Shown here: piece after piece, positions 1-11,800 of the stretch | Numbering within the stretch: the stretch's first letter is position 1 | How the letters are laid out: every line of letters begins with the position of its first letter | Assembly (NCBI GenBank): GCA_030761205.1 | Contig: JAULJL010000032.1 | Location: 10,979,134-11,043,133 of the forward strand | Source of the DNA: Fremontodendron californicum | Lineage: Eukaryota; Streptophyta; Magnoliopsida; Malvales; Malvaceae | DNA length: 64,000 bases | Direction of reading: 5' to 3' | Notes under the pieces: model-generated | Database searches by the model: none | What the model was told of the DNA's origin: nothing | The model's input: the letters and a program-made list of their open reading frames with translations, nothing else | Translations under genes and position numbers: made by a program

Positions 1-2162
1 CTAACTACGAATTGACCCCACGCTACACTGCAAGTGCAACAGGTTTTAGTTAGTAATGAATATATTTTGATTCCTGATGAATTTATCAAATTTAATATAC
101 ATTAACTTATTAATTTTGGAAATTATCATTATAAAAAATAATGTAACTTGTAAATAAATAAAACCAAAACCTATTAAACCAAAAAGTTTCAATTTATCTC
201 TAAAAAAACAGTAAAATGGCACAAACAAATTCTTCCTAATAAAGTTGGCTCCACAATGAATATATAAAAGACAACAACAAATTTATACACTTGGGTTTAC
301 CCTTAAAACTCGCCAGTTGATCAGTCTCTAATATTGTAGTAATTAGCATAAAAATCATAAAGATATAAATAGCATATGTTGGTGATCAAATGAAAAAAAT
401 CATAACCAAGAAATATTTAAAGCAGTAAATGAAAATAACATCATTAACTCATATAAGATTATTCAAGAAAACAAAATTTTTAGGTAGAACAAATAGACTC
501 ATTCATCTCTAAAGATAGCCCTAAAATCAATAAGCTTTTTTGACAAAGGCACCATTGTTCTAAAACCTTAGCTTTCCATGTATTTGATCATTAATATCAA
601 TATTGATTCTTCTAGACTCTGTTAATAGTGTCATTGTCTTTCACAGAATTTTTTTAACTATCAAATAAATCTTAAAATTTCTAAAGAACTCAAGATTCAA
701 AAATAAGTCTTGAAGGAAAAATGCTAATTATGAACTCAAACACCCAAACAAAGTAGAATCTTTTAGAAGTCCTTATATTTCGAATTATAAACTTATCAAC
801 AAAAACAAAATCTTAGATTTCAAGTCTAAAGATTTGAAAAGGAATATTTATATCCAAAAGATTAAAGGCAAATTCACAATTATACTTATCACTTGTGCAT
901 ACTCAAGTCCAAATCATCCAATTGATCTCAACAATTTTTGCCATATTAAGAACTTGAATAAATTTCACTAAAATTATCCAATTGACAATCAGTTTTTTGC
1001 ATGTCAAACCAATCTAGATTACTTCCATTTTGCACAATAACAAAGCATCAGCAATTACAATAAACAATATTTTTATAATTGAAACATGAACTTTACCAAT
1101 TTCCAAGGATGTAGAAGACTTAAGAGCAAATCAAGCTTTTTGAAGTTTCAATTTGTCCTCTAGTGTTGAGATTGAAAACCTTCCATTATCTTCATTGTCA
1201 TCCTCGTTGTCTGTATCAAAGATGATTCAAAAACATAAGTTTTTACTTTAAGAAAAAGAAAGGAAAACCAAGATTTCTAATATATTCCTTTAGCAAAGTA
1301 TCCTCTCAAGTGTAAAGAAACAAATGTTAATGTTCAATCTGAGATATTCTATTAAGCCAACCTTTTTATCGATGAAGAAACACTTCTTCAAAGTTTTATT
1401 GTGGCTGCTATTCGGCAAGCAGTGCATCAAGCATAAGAGCCTTGAACACTGACATCAAAAGTAAATGTTAAAATGGACAAAATAAAGCTAAAGATTATAT
1501 ATATATTTTTCAAAAGAGACAGATATATGAATTGAACCTATTCATGCAACTAATAGATTAAGTTAAATACAAAAAGCAAAAAAAAAAAAAAAACATGAAG
1601 TTGTAAGTAGATAGAGAAAAAAAAAAGATTTAGAAGTTAATTAATAAAACTACTTTAGCATTTGTCCTTATCATCTTAAGAATCTTTAAATCTTAACTCT
1701 TTTCATGCATTCATTTACAACTCACAACAATAATTCAAGCTAAAAAAAAAGTCATTCGAATTGCAAAAATATATAAAAAATTCGAAATCAAAAGTTCTTA
1801 AAATTCACCAAATAAAACTATATGAAAAAGTCATTTTTTTGCTTGATAATTACATTAAAAAACCGAACCCTACAATCTTCAAATGAAACTCCTTCAAAAT
1901 TCAATCCAAGCTTCAATTATCCTTTACATGGGACACACACCAAACAAAATAAAATCTTCATTCAATCCAAAAATGCAACAAATCAAGTGGCATCAACAAA
2001 GTCAAAAATCCCATGCAAAGGAAAAAAAAAAAAACACAATCCAAAATTTGACACGACCTTAATTGCAAAGATAAGTATTGTGCTCATTGCAATCCACTAA
2101 TTATTGATAAATGTAAAGACACCTTAACAGCAAAATAATCATGCCAATGATAGTTCCTTATC
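1..2162. repeat. AT-rich flank of element A, duplicated at 23685
   Basis: This is flanking DNA next to the 3' LTR of element A, and it is repeated at 23685-25906. No gene is recognisable. On the minus strand around 1215-1125 one frame reads an acidic peptide (DTDNEDDNEDNGRF) followed by a stop, after a possible acceptor GATACAG; it could be the last exon of an unknown gene fragment, but support is weak. Copy 2 carries about 45 bases near 24023-24068 that are missing here. Confidence 0.6.
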
Positions 2163-5100
2163 TGTCGATACGTGATCCCGGATCGCGGGGAACCCGTCCG
2201 AGTGAGGGGAAAACAGAAGCAGAGGAAAAGACGACTTAATTCTTCTAGATTGAAATAAAAGGTCGAGGGTATGAAAACGGCCTCGTAAAAAGACATGGAG
2301 TCGCCACCAATCTTTTTTTAGCTAGGTGGGATCGGCCACCTATTAAAATCGGTTTTATAAAATATTTTAAAATTAATTAAAACATTTTTAAAACCAATTT
2401 CAAGTCTACGTTATAAACCAGAGAAATCAAAGAAGCGGGTTCGGGAGTCGGTTACGTGCGGGGAAGGATTAACACCCCCACAATACCCGTATAAACCTTA
2501 TTAATCGTGTGTAATCTCAAGTCTCGGTAAAAAGTTAGTTTTTAATTTAGTATTTCAAGTTAATTCCCAATTTTAAGAAAAATAATTCCATTTTTAATTG
2601 AAAATGATCCGGAATTTATTAATTCAAAATTTTCCTATATTCCCCGAGAAAATCGACAAAATATAGAAATTTTTATTCATTTGGAAAACTTTCCGAATCA
2701 TTCTCATTTTTTGAAAGAAAGATATTCCTTTATTAATGATAATTGATGATATTCCCTCCAGCAAACCCGATAGAGAACTCATGAATTATTTTAACTCGGG
2801 AATATCTTTATTTTTTATTGAAAAATCATTATCTTGTTCAAAAACATTTTAAAAATATGAACATGAACATGTATGACATAATAAAATGACATGGTAAATC
2901 TATATAATATAATGCATCCTAAATGATATGACACAATTCAATTGACATAGTATATTCTAGGTAAAAAAAAATCCTAAGTATCATGGTATATTCTAAATGA
3001 GATAAAATGATTTAAATGACATGGCAATTCTAAATGATATGGCATATTTTAAATTACATGGCATGTTATAAATGAAATAACCTAAATGACATGGAATATG
3101 ATCTAAATGACAAGAAATGATATGGAATTAAAATAATGCTAACATATAATATGCATGAAAATACTAATAAAAATAATAATGCATGGACATAGTATATGCT
3201 AAATAATGTGACAAAGATAACTAAATAAAAAGCATAGGAAATCATGAAACATTAAAAATCATATGGCAAACAAATATAAGATCATAAAATGTGAATTAAA
3301 ATAATAATAATATCATGGAAAATATCATAGCAAAAATCATACATTTAAATAAAATGCATGAACATGGAAAATGCAATGCATGAAAAATGTATTTTTTCCT
3401 TTAATTAAAGAAATCCGTATATCTAAAAAGATATCCGGCTACCTTAGGAAAATATATCAAATTAGATTTTCTAAAAAAAATGAAATTTTGTGATTGTTTG
3501 AAAATAATTTAGAAGAAAAATTTGAATAAAAATTAAAACCCTCATTAAACCCTTTTAAAATGGCTCTAATTTCCTAAGTTTAAAATCCCGGACTTAACTA
3601 CCCTTAACCCGAGATTTATAAAATAATTTTCAGAGTTTAAAAAGGCTTAGAAACTATCCTAAGACAGTAGCTAAATCTTCTAACGAACCCCCTCTAAATG
3701 CCTTAGCCAAATTCAACCCTTATTCCTCTTTTGATTTCAAATCTGCCTCTACTCTCTGGTTTTGCCACACGATTTTTTAGCCTATTTTTAAAACTTCTAA
3801 AAATTCTAAAACAAATACTGGAGACTCAGAACATGTAAATATACACGAGAAAATTGGCTTAATTTTCTGATTAAAGATGACTGCCCAGAAAAATTGGAGA
3901 TGTTCGAGTACTGGGTGAAAAAAAATGTTTGTCAAAACACATTTTTTTGCCTTTGATAAATTCATTCGAAAAACAAAATGGAAATTGTTGGAAGTCATCC
4001 TAAAGACCTAAGGATAGTAGCTAAACATTTTAAAAACCTTGGACAAAATTGGCTAAGTAAAAAAATCATAAAGGTAGAATGATCAATTTGACAATTCATT
4101 AATTTTCCACAAGTATGCTCTAGAGAGCATGACTTTGAGCCATTAATTGGCCTAAGTCACAAATAAAGTGACAATGACATGGAATGCATGAACATACAGA
4201 AAATGAAATGTATGAAATGCATGGTCTAAATGTCTAAATGGTTCTAAATGTCTAAATGGTAAAGGAAATGCATGACAATTCATGGCAACCTAAATGCCTA
4301 GCATGAATTTGCATGGCAATTAATGCTATCCTAACTCTATATGCATGCAATGCTTGATAATATAAATGTGACTAGGACCTAATATGTTATAAATATGCAT
4401 GAAAATGAATGTGACCTAAGACCTAAATAGCATATTAATGCATGACAATACCAATGTGATTTAAGACTCAATATGCATGGCAATACCAATATGGCCTAGA
4501 CCTAAAATGTAGTGAGCATGCATAGGAATACCATGAGCATATAATGACTCATGAAATTAATGTCAATGCTGGAACAAACAGTAGCTAATACACAATTTCA
4601 AGATATGATAATGCAAAGCATGTTACCTAAACAAAAATACAAATGCATGACAAGGCAATGAATGCATGAAGAGGCCAAATGATCACATAAGACTCTAATG
4701 CAATCCTTTTTAGTAAATTACATAAGTACATGACAAACCATATTAAAATGCATAATGTCATGACATTTTCAATAACATATAACATACCAAAATCAACATG
4801 CACAAGCTCATGGCATGGAAATGCAAACAAGTTAAGAAACAAAAGAAAAATGCACATGCAAGGCAAAGAAACATGGTATTGCCGAATGGTCATGGATCAT
4901 AATGATGGCATTTTTATCATAGCAGTTTCATGAGCACATGGCATACTAAAATCAGAATATGCAAGTTCATGACATGGAGATATAAACAAGCTAAGAAGGA
5001 AAAGCAAAATATACATACAAGGCACACAAAATGGAATGGCCGATATGCATGAAACAAAACTATTGAGAATGAAAACATGTAATACATGGTACATAAAAAA

Positions 5101-5275
5101 ATGCACAATATGGATATATGAACAACAAAGGCCGAATATGCAAGGATGCAATACCAAGTATGGAAATGAAATATAACAAACTTAGCATAGAAAATAATGT
5201 AAAGAAAATGTATACATAAGATTTAACATAGACATGCAGAAATTATAAGCAAAACAAGTAAGTAGAACAAGGAAA

Positions 5276-5485
5276 GTTAGGCTCCATGGATGGTATCAAA
5301 TGGGCATAACCTCTCACCAAACCATAATCACTTGGTCTTGCCAAGATCATGAAGCCTTTCCATCTCATCAAAACAGAAAATAAACTATGTAAAACAGAAA
5401 ATAAGGTAAGCTTCATGGATGGTGTCAAATTGGCATAGCCTCTCACCAAACCATAATCACTTGGTCTAGCCAAGATCATGTAGCC
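5276..5485. repeat. Direct repeat of about 81 bp inside LTR A
   Basis: Two imperfect copies, 5276-5356 and 5405-5485, share catggatggt, caccaaaccataatcacttg and ccaagatcatg. The block lies in the centre of the LTR, within the part missing from the copy-2 3' LTR. No function is visible. Confidence 0.75.
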
Positions 5486-6639
5486 ATTTCAACCTTTTTT
5501 TTCCTTCATATTTTGTAAAAATCAGAACCTTAGAATACTAAAAAAACTTGTATAAATCATTTTTCACAACAACATGCAAGGAAGAAAGAAAAGAAAAAAC
5601 AAGGTAGAAAAATGAGCCATTCAGCCATGGCATGAAACTCAAAGAAAAAAATTATTTCCACCATTTTAAAGAAGAAGACGAAAACATGAATAAACATTAA
5701 AAAACTTTATTTCTAAGAAAAATGTTGTAGGAAAACATGATAGAAAACACCATGAAAATGAAGAAGAAAGCTAAACTAGAACTTGGTAGAGATGACTACC
5801 TTCAAACTCTCTAAAGAAAACCCTTTTTTTCTTTCTTTCAAAACCTTTTTTCTTGCCAAATTATCTGCTCTTTTCCAGCCCAAAACCTCTGAAAAAATGA
5901 AACTCCCCCTCTCCCTTTAGCCTTGGCCGAATCCCCCCTTAGCCATTGGTTGAAAATTGCACTTCTTCCCCTCCAATCTTGGCCTTTAGATTTAGATATT
6001 TTGATGATAACATAAAAATGTCATCTTGCCAATTGATTCCAGCCCTTAAGATGTGTACTCAGCTCTTGTATTAACCTTAGTCATTAGATGCAAAAGAGGA
6101 CCAATCCCATGCACTCACTTGCTTGCCCCTCTTGAATTGCTACCCTTGGATGAGTTGCTCTTCCATTCTTGGTCATTGGATGAAGCCAACATAAAAATGA
6201 TATCTTGTAGATTAAATACAGCCCTCAACATGTGTACTCAGCCCTTGTAGATGGCCTAAGCCATTGGATGAAAAGGGATAATCCCATGCACTCCCTTGCT
6301 CAACCGAATTGATGCTCACCCTTGGATGAATTGTGCTCATCTTTTTTCTTCCATTCTTGGCCATTAGATGAGCATTCTTTTATGACAAATAAAAATTTCA
6401 TTTTGGCTTTTAAACTTGGCCATTGGCTGGTGTATTCAACTTTCCTACAAGGCACTTAAGCCATTGGATGAAGGGATGACCATTTGAAAGGTGTTAGTGA
6501 TAGCATATGGCATGATAGTGACTAGGGAATTAAATTGCTTAAGCTTACTTCTTCTCCTCTATGTTGGCTGACCAAGGGAAGAAAAAATCCCAGCAATTTC
6601 TTCATCTTTCATATTTTCCTCAATTCCCTTTTTGGTTTC

Positions 6640-7125
6640 CTTGGTGAAATGACCTTTTTTGCCCCCGAACTTTACTATTTTTTAAATGAGCTCCGAATCC
6701 AGATTTTTTTTTACCAATATTTTCCAAATAGTTTAAAAATGTTATCTGGAAGTTTTCATAATTTTTGGAGCTCATTTGCTATTTTTTCGGGACTTATCTG
6801 CTTGAATTACTGCATAAGAGACCCGGTATTTGGTCATTTTGCAAACGAATTCCGAATGAAGATTTTATTTCGCCAATCTCTTCCAAATAATTTAAAAATG
6901 AGATTAGCAAATTTTCAGAATTTTTGGAGTTCATTTGCTATTTTTTCGAGATTTATCCTATTTAATTACTACATAGGCGACCCGGTATTTGGCCATTTTG
7001 CAAACGAACTCCGAATTAAGATTTTCTTTCGCCAATCTCTTCGAAATGATTTAAGAATGCGATTTGCAAATTTTTAGAATTTTTGGAGTCCATTGCTATT
7101 TTTCCGATATTTTCCAATTTTGCCA
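6640..7125. repeat. LTR-internal tandem repeat, about 162 bp, 3 units
   Basis: Successive units each contain cattttgcaaacga, a (g)actccgaat stretch, cgccaatctcttc, and tttttggagttcatttgct, spaced about 162-165 bases. Related units occur in the same LTR position in copy 2 (about 29360-29850), in both LTRs of element B (about 33190-33830 and 44710-45350, opposite strand) and, more decayed, in the relic LTR at 20340-20800. They are thus an old feature of this LTR family. Confidence 0.8.
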
Positions 7126-7583
7126 TTTTGCCTCCGAAACCCGGTTTTGCTCAAAACAAGTTCGATTTTCATATTTTCTTCAAATTGAGCCTTGGGCTAT
7201 CCTTGTTTAATCATTTCTCATCAATTAAGGGCTTTAGATCTTCCGAATTGCGCCATTTCTACAATTTTTCCAAATTTCACCGAAATCCACCAAAAAAAAA
7301 CCTAATTCTCGATTTTCTTCCGAATTGACTTTTCTATCAGTTTTTTCTTCCAAGTAGCTTCTCCATTACCCGTAGTCAGTGCTTATCTTTCATTTGAAAC
7401 CTTTAATTCTGACCAATTTGATCATTTAAGCATTTTTCCCCAAATTTCCCGAATTAGGATTTCCTTTCTACTGAATCTCGTAACTCAACTTCTAAACTCC
7501 ATATCTTTCAATGTAGACCTCAGATTATCAAAATTCTTTCATCGTTTTTCAATTGAACCTCAAATCTTGATTTTGAAAGTGGG

Positions 7584-7650
7584 TTGACTTTTTCAATAGT
7601 TGACTTTTTTTAGGTTGACTTTTTCGGGGTAGACTTTTTTCGAGGTTGAC
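7584..7650 (+). promoter_or_regulatory. TTGAC (W-box) cluster in LTR A
   Basis: Four TTGACT boxes, most in the context gttgactttttt, occur at 7584, 7600, 7615 and 7646, with a fifth degenerate one (gtagactttttt) between. TTGAC[C/T] is the core bound by WRKY factors. The cluster is about 150-220 bases inside the transcriptional start of the LTR (the U3 side), where enhancers sit. Function is inferred from motif and position only. Confidence 0.5.
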
Positions 7651-7802
7651 TTTTTTTGAGTTTGGCTTTTTTTGTCCGCTTTCTTAGACTAAGCCTCGGA
7701 GTACCACCTGCAGGATGAGAAAAACCTTTTAGCTTTCAAAAACATCAATTTGGGAAGAAAATATACCTGATTTAGGGGTCCGGACAAAATTAGGTGTCTA
7801 CA

Positions 7803-7818
7803 GCTGCCCCTCTTTGGC
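7803..7818 (-). other. Polypurine tract of element A, copy 1
   Basis: On the minus strand this reads gccaaagaggggcagc and abuts the LTR start. It is the plus-strand DNA priming site. The same tract precedes the 3' LTR of element B at 44036-44048. Confidence 0.85.
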
Positions 7819-9895
7819 TATTGTTGAGAATCTGAAATCAGGCAAAGATAAACAAACACTAATTTTGTACGGTTAGTGAAATCCCATGTGAAGGAAAGGG
7901 AAAGGGGTTTTCTTTTTCATTTCTTCTTTTTTTCATTTTTTCATTTTATTTCATTTATTCTTCTTCTTCCTTTTTTTTTTTAGCTGTAAATTGAAGATTT
8001 TTTCCTTAAATTGAATTCCCTGACTAATCAAGGCTCGACCCGTCTTAAGGAAATAGGTTCAATTTCAAAAGAAAAAATTGTGCCCGAAGGTCTTAAAAAT
8101 GGTGCCCGAAGGTCTTTAAAAATGGTGCCCGAAGGTCTTTAAAATGGTGCCCGAAGGTCTTTAAAACTGGTGCCCGAAGGTCTTTAAAACTAGTGCCCGA
8201 AGGTCTTTAAAACTGGTGTCCGGAGGTCTTACCTGTGATTAAAATACCTTGACGATGGTCTCAAGGCTCGACTCATTTGATAAAACAGAATGAATTCGAT
8301 TTAAAACAAAAGGAAATACCTCGACGGTGGTCTCGAGGCGCGACTCATTTGAGAAGCAGAACGAGTTCGATTTGGGAAGCGAAAGTTTTCTTGATTCCTG
8401 CAATGTTAGCTAAATGCAATGATGGGAATGACATGCTTTGCTAATGCTTATATGTTTCCTGAGGATGAATGCAATCAAATGATTGTGTCATGATTTCTAA
8501 TCCATGGTTTCTTTGAGGTTCACAGATTATCTGACTTCATGACGGGGTCTTCAATTGTTCGCTGATGCCCCACTTTAAAAAAAACCTTTTTACTCAAGAT
8601 AATTTGTCAAACAGTCCCAGTTTCTGACTTTACTGAAATTGACAAGTTTCTGACTTCATGACGGAGTCTCCAACACATTCACTGTTTTCCTTTACTTGGT
8701 AAATTTTCCATCAGGATTAGTGGTTTCCAAACCTTTTCTAAGATTTAGATCTATTCCTTAGTAATACCTTTAAACTCCTTTTTATTAAAAAATTTAGGTT
8801 TACTAATCATCATTCAATTTTAATAACAAACAAAATGCAATTTAGAAAATGTATGAAAGAAAGTATGAAACAAGCAATTGTCATAAAAAGGGGTAACAAA
8901 AATTTATTGCAACAAAATGTTTTAAAACGATAAAAGTGGATATCAAGGATATAAGAAACAAATGTAAAGTTATAGGTTGTTGATGCCCCGGATGCGGAAT
9001 ATCTTAGAGCCCTCATTTTTCAAATCATCTGAAATTTCCCTTGAACGGTCAATTCACTTGGGTAATCCCTCGGCTTCTGTAGTTACGTCAGACGGAGTCG
9101 TTCCCCTTTTCTCTGATTTTCAAATACTTTCTCCCCCTTTAAACGAAGCATCGATTCAAACCTCAATCAGTACTTGAGCCGCCCTTTGCGGGTTTTGAAC
9201 TCAAGTGTTCCCTCATTCGGTATTAAGTCGCCCTTTGAGGGTTTTCGGCTTAAACCTCTCTTCTTTTTTTTCTTCTTTTTTTTCTTGTGTATTCTACCAT
9301 GCATTTGAGAATTCTAAATGCTTCCAAGGTAAAAATATCAATTCAAAAGATGGGATGAATTCTGAGAAAAACTTTTCAAATTAAATACCCATGCTTGATC
9401 AAAATGGACTTTTAAAGTACGTAATATAGGCCAAGGTTCAGGTTTAGAATGAAAGGATAAAATAGGCCCAAAATGTGTTTAAGGGTAATTGGACCGAGGA
9501 TCATTTCCTGAGGATAATTCATTCTTGAGATATTTGTCCCTTTTTTTTGTTTTTTTTTTGGTGGCTTTCATTTGCCGTTCTTTGATTTCACATTTTCCAA
9601 TGGCTCTTTTTTTTTTCTTGCCATGATTTTGATTAAATTTCCTCGTATTTTCCCTCCAGTGTAGAGGGTGATCCTTGATCAGGGTTCAACGAAAGAAATA
9701 ATTCCTAAGGCTCAAAGGGGCGACTAGGGATAATTTCTTCTTTGTGAAGGAAATATGAAAGATGGCCATTTATCACACCAAGCATGAATATTTTCTTTGA
9801 AAAGCGATTCTCAGGGGAGGTAGATATATAGAATTTCCGTCTCTACACTTGGAATCATTCGAATTCCTATGTGCATAGCATCACACCTTTTTTTT
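7819..9895 (-). other. 3' UTR of element A, copy 1
   Basis: Non-coding 2.1 kb between the end of pol (9896) and the PPT. It holds a 22-bp minisatellite (8079-8233), two gtctcgaggc-type blocks around 8250-8360, two gccctttg(c/a)gggttttc stem-loop-like blocks near 9180-9250, and homopolymer runs. The region around 9640-9740 is also recognisable in element B near 40190-40300. Positions 9718-9722 (gggcg) are the empty site of element B. Confidence 0.8.
8079..8233 (-). repeat. 3' UTR minisatellite, about 22 bp, 7 units
   Basis: Seven tandem copies of gtgcccgaaggtcttt plus an A-rich spacer, 22-23 bases each. The last unit is diverged (gtgtccggagg). Copy 2 has 12 units (30791-31049). On the element sense strand the core is AAGACCTTCGGGCAC, the same core that builds the larger arrays in element B. 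Confidence 0.9.
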
Positions 9896-11337
9896 TTAAG
9901 CATAATACTTCTTCAGTTCATCAGCATTCACGGGATGTCTAAAATCATCTTCATCCATCCGAGTTAGAATCAATGCTCCTCCAGAAAAAGCTCCTTTTAC
10001 CATATAGGGTCTTTCCCAATTTGGATCCCATTTTCCTCACAGATCCTTCACTATGGGGAGAATTTTTCTCAGTACCAATTCTCCTTCTCGGAACTGTCTG
10101 GGTTGAACCTTCTTATTATGGGCTCGAATCATCCTTTTCTGATAGAGCTGCCCATGACAAATTGCCTTCAATCTTTTCTCTTCGATGAGATTCAACTGTT
10201 CATAACGAGCTCTAACCCATTCTGCCTCTTCTAGGCTAACCTCCATCAAAACCCGAAGTGAAGGAATCTCAACTTCAATAGGTAACACTGCTTCCATACC
10301 ATATACCAAAGAAAACGGCGTTGCCCCTGTAGATGTGCGAACCGAAGTACGATATACGTGGAGAGCAAAGGGTAAGATCTCATGCCAATCCTTGTACACA
10401 TCAGTCATCTTCTCGACAATCTTCTTGATGTTCTTGTTGGCTGCTTCTACTGCCCCATTCATCTTCGGACAATAAGGTTCCGAATTGTGATGCGTGATTT
10501 TGAACTGAGTACATACCTCTTTCATATCTTATTATTCAGATTGAGAGCATTATCTGAAATAATTCTTGCTGGCAATCCATATCGGCATATGAGTTCCTTC
10601 TTGACAAATCTGCATACCACCGACTTCGTTACATTCGTATAAGAAGCAGCTTCCACCCACTTTGTGAAATAGTCTATGGCCACCAGGATGAAACGATGTC
10701 TATTTGAAGCTTTCAGAGTAATAGGCCCAATCATATCCATTCCCCATATTGAAAACGGCCAAGGCGCGGTCATGACATGCAATGGCGATGGCGGCACATG
10801 AATCTTATCCGCATAGATCTAGCATTTATGGCACTTCCGGGAATAAATGATACAATCTCCTTCCATCGTCAGCCAATAATACCCTGCCCTCATAATATGC
10901 TTAGCAAGCATGTAACCATTAGCATGGGTGCCACATATCCCTTCATGGACTTCCTCTACGATTCTTTGAGCTTCGACAGATCCAATACATCTCAATAGGA
11001 CTTGATCTTTCCCTTTCTTGTATAGAATCTCGCCATCTAGAACAAAACCCATTGCTAGCCTTCTCAGAGTTCTCTTGTCGTTCTCTGTTGCCTGTTCTGG
11101 ATACTGTTGACTCTTGATGTACTGTAAGATGTTGCTATACCAAGGGAGACCATGTGCTTCTTCTTCGATACTCAAATAGTGGGTAGGAGACTCATATATG
11201 CTCATCTTGATTGGCATAACTTCAGCCCCTTCATTTACTTTAAACATTGATGACAAAGTAGCCGGAGCATCCGCCATTCGGTTTTCTTCTCGGCGGAAGT
11301 AATTGAAACTTACTTCTTCAAACTCCTCCAATAAACT
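9896..11337 (-). pseudogene. pol: Integrase of element A, copy 1 (decayed)
   Basis: Integrase inserts the element cDNA into the host genome. From the N-terminal side there is an H-H-C-C zinc site (VHEG, CGTHANG, then CHKC at 10822-10833), then the catalytic core: D in GMDMIGP, D in ISDN, and E in NGAVEAANKN, i.e. the D,D,E triad. The C-terminal part ends in KKYYA at 9899. No chromodomain is seen, as expected for this lineage. Breaks: TAG right after CHKC (10819-10821), a frameshift just after ISDN (about 10522), and TGA at 10037-10039; copy 2 shares all three. The end at 9896 was chosen because the frame past the TGA keeps the conserved tail (FSGGALIL, HPVNADE). Confidence 0.87.
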
Positions 11338-11397
11338 CAGTATGAGTTCTCTGTATCTGATTAACTTTGTATCCCGAGTTTCCCATTCTCCCTCTAA

Positions 11398-11800
11398 CTA
11401 GTATATCACTAAAGCTGAGTCTCCGAAAACTTCCAAAACTTTGATTTTTCTATCCACTGCTGCACGAAGGCCCATAGTACACGCCTCATACTCAGCCGTA
11501 TTGTTTGTACAATCGAAATCCAATCTGGAAATGAAGGGATAATAATCTTCTTCTGGGGATATGAGCACTGCACCGATTCCGTGCCCCATGGCATTGGATG
11601 CCCCATCAAAGTACATCTTCCATACTTTCTTCTTCAAGGGAGCCTCATTCGCTTGCGAAGTATACATCAAATCCTCATCTGGGAAATCAAAGTTCAATGG
11701 CTCATAATCCTCCATTGCCCGACTTGCTAAGAATTCAGCCACTGCCCTGCCCTTGATAGCCTTCTGACTTACGTATACAATGTCGTATTCTAACAACAAA
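11398..11800 (-). pseudogene. pol: Archaeal-type second RNase H of element A, copy 1
   Basis: A second RNase H domain between the RT-linked RNase H and integrase is a hallmark of the TAT/Ogre lineage. Seen here: the first Asp in YFDGASN, the Glu in NNTAEYEAC, and the next Asp in VFGDSAL. It would degrade the RNA strand of RNA-DNA hybrids. The frame closes with a TAG (11398-11400) directly after ALVIY, followed in the same frame by LEGEWETRDT, so the stop replaced a codon, most simply Gln. Copy 2 has the same stop. A frameshift separates this frame from the RT frame near 11800-11850. Confidence 0.87.

Larger units (their letters stand above)
2163..7802 (-). mobile_element. 3' LTR of Ogre-like element A, copy 1
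   Basis: A 5640-base LTR in minus orientation. Read on the minus strand it starts TGTAGACACCTAATTTTGTC and ends ATCGACA, with terminal TG...CA. The start abuts a polypurine tract (7803-7818). The same end sequence sits next to a PBS at 61010, which confirms the boundary. The length fits the 4-6 kb LTRs known for Ogre elements. It holds 162-bp tandem units (about 6640-7125), two copies of an 81-base block (5276-5485) and a cluster of TTGAC boxes near its start. Its copy-2 counterpart (25907-30517) has lost about 1 kb. Confidence 0.9.

Noticed and set aside
1125..1215. Possible terminal exon with an acidic peptide on the minus strand
   Set aside because: Too short, no second exon could be linked to it, and a neighbouring frame is also open. 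Mentioned only in the flank entry.
7921..7985. Pyrimidine tract next to the PPT as a promoter or terminator
   Set aside because: Low-complexity ttc/ttt run whose length varies between copies; nothing specific.
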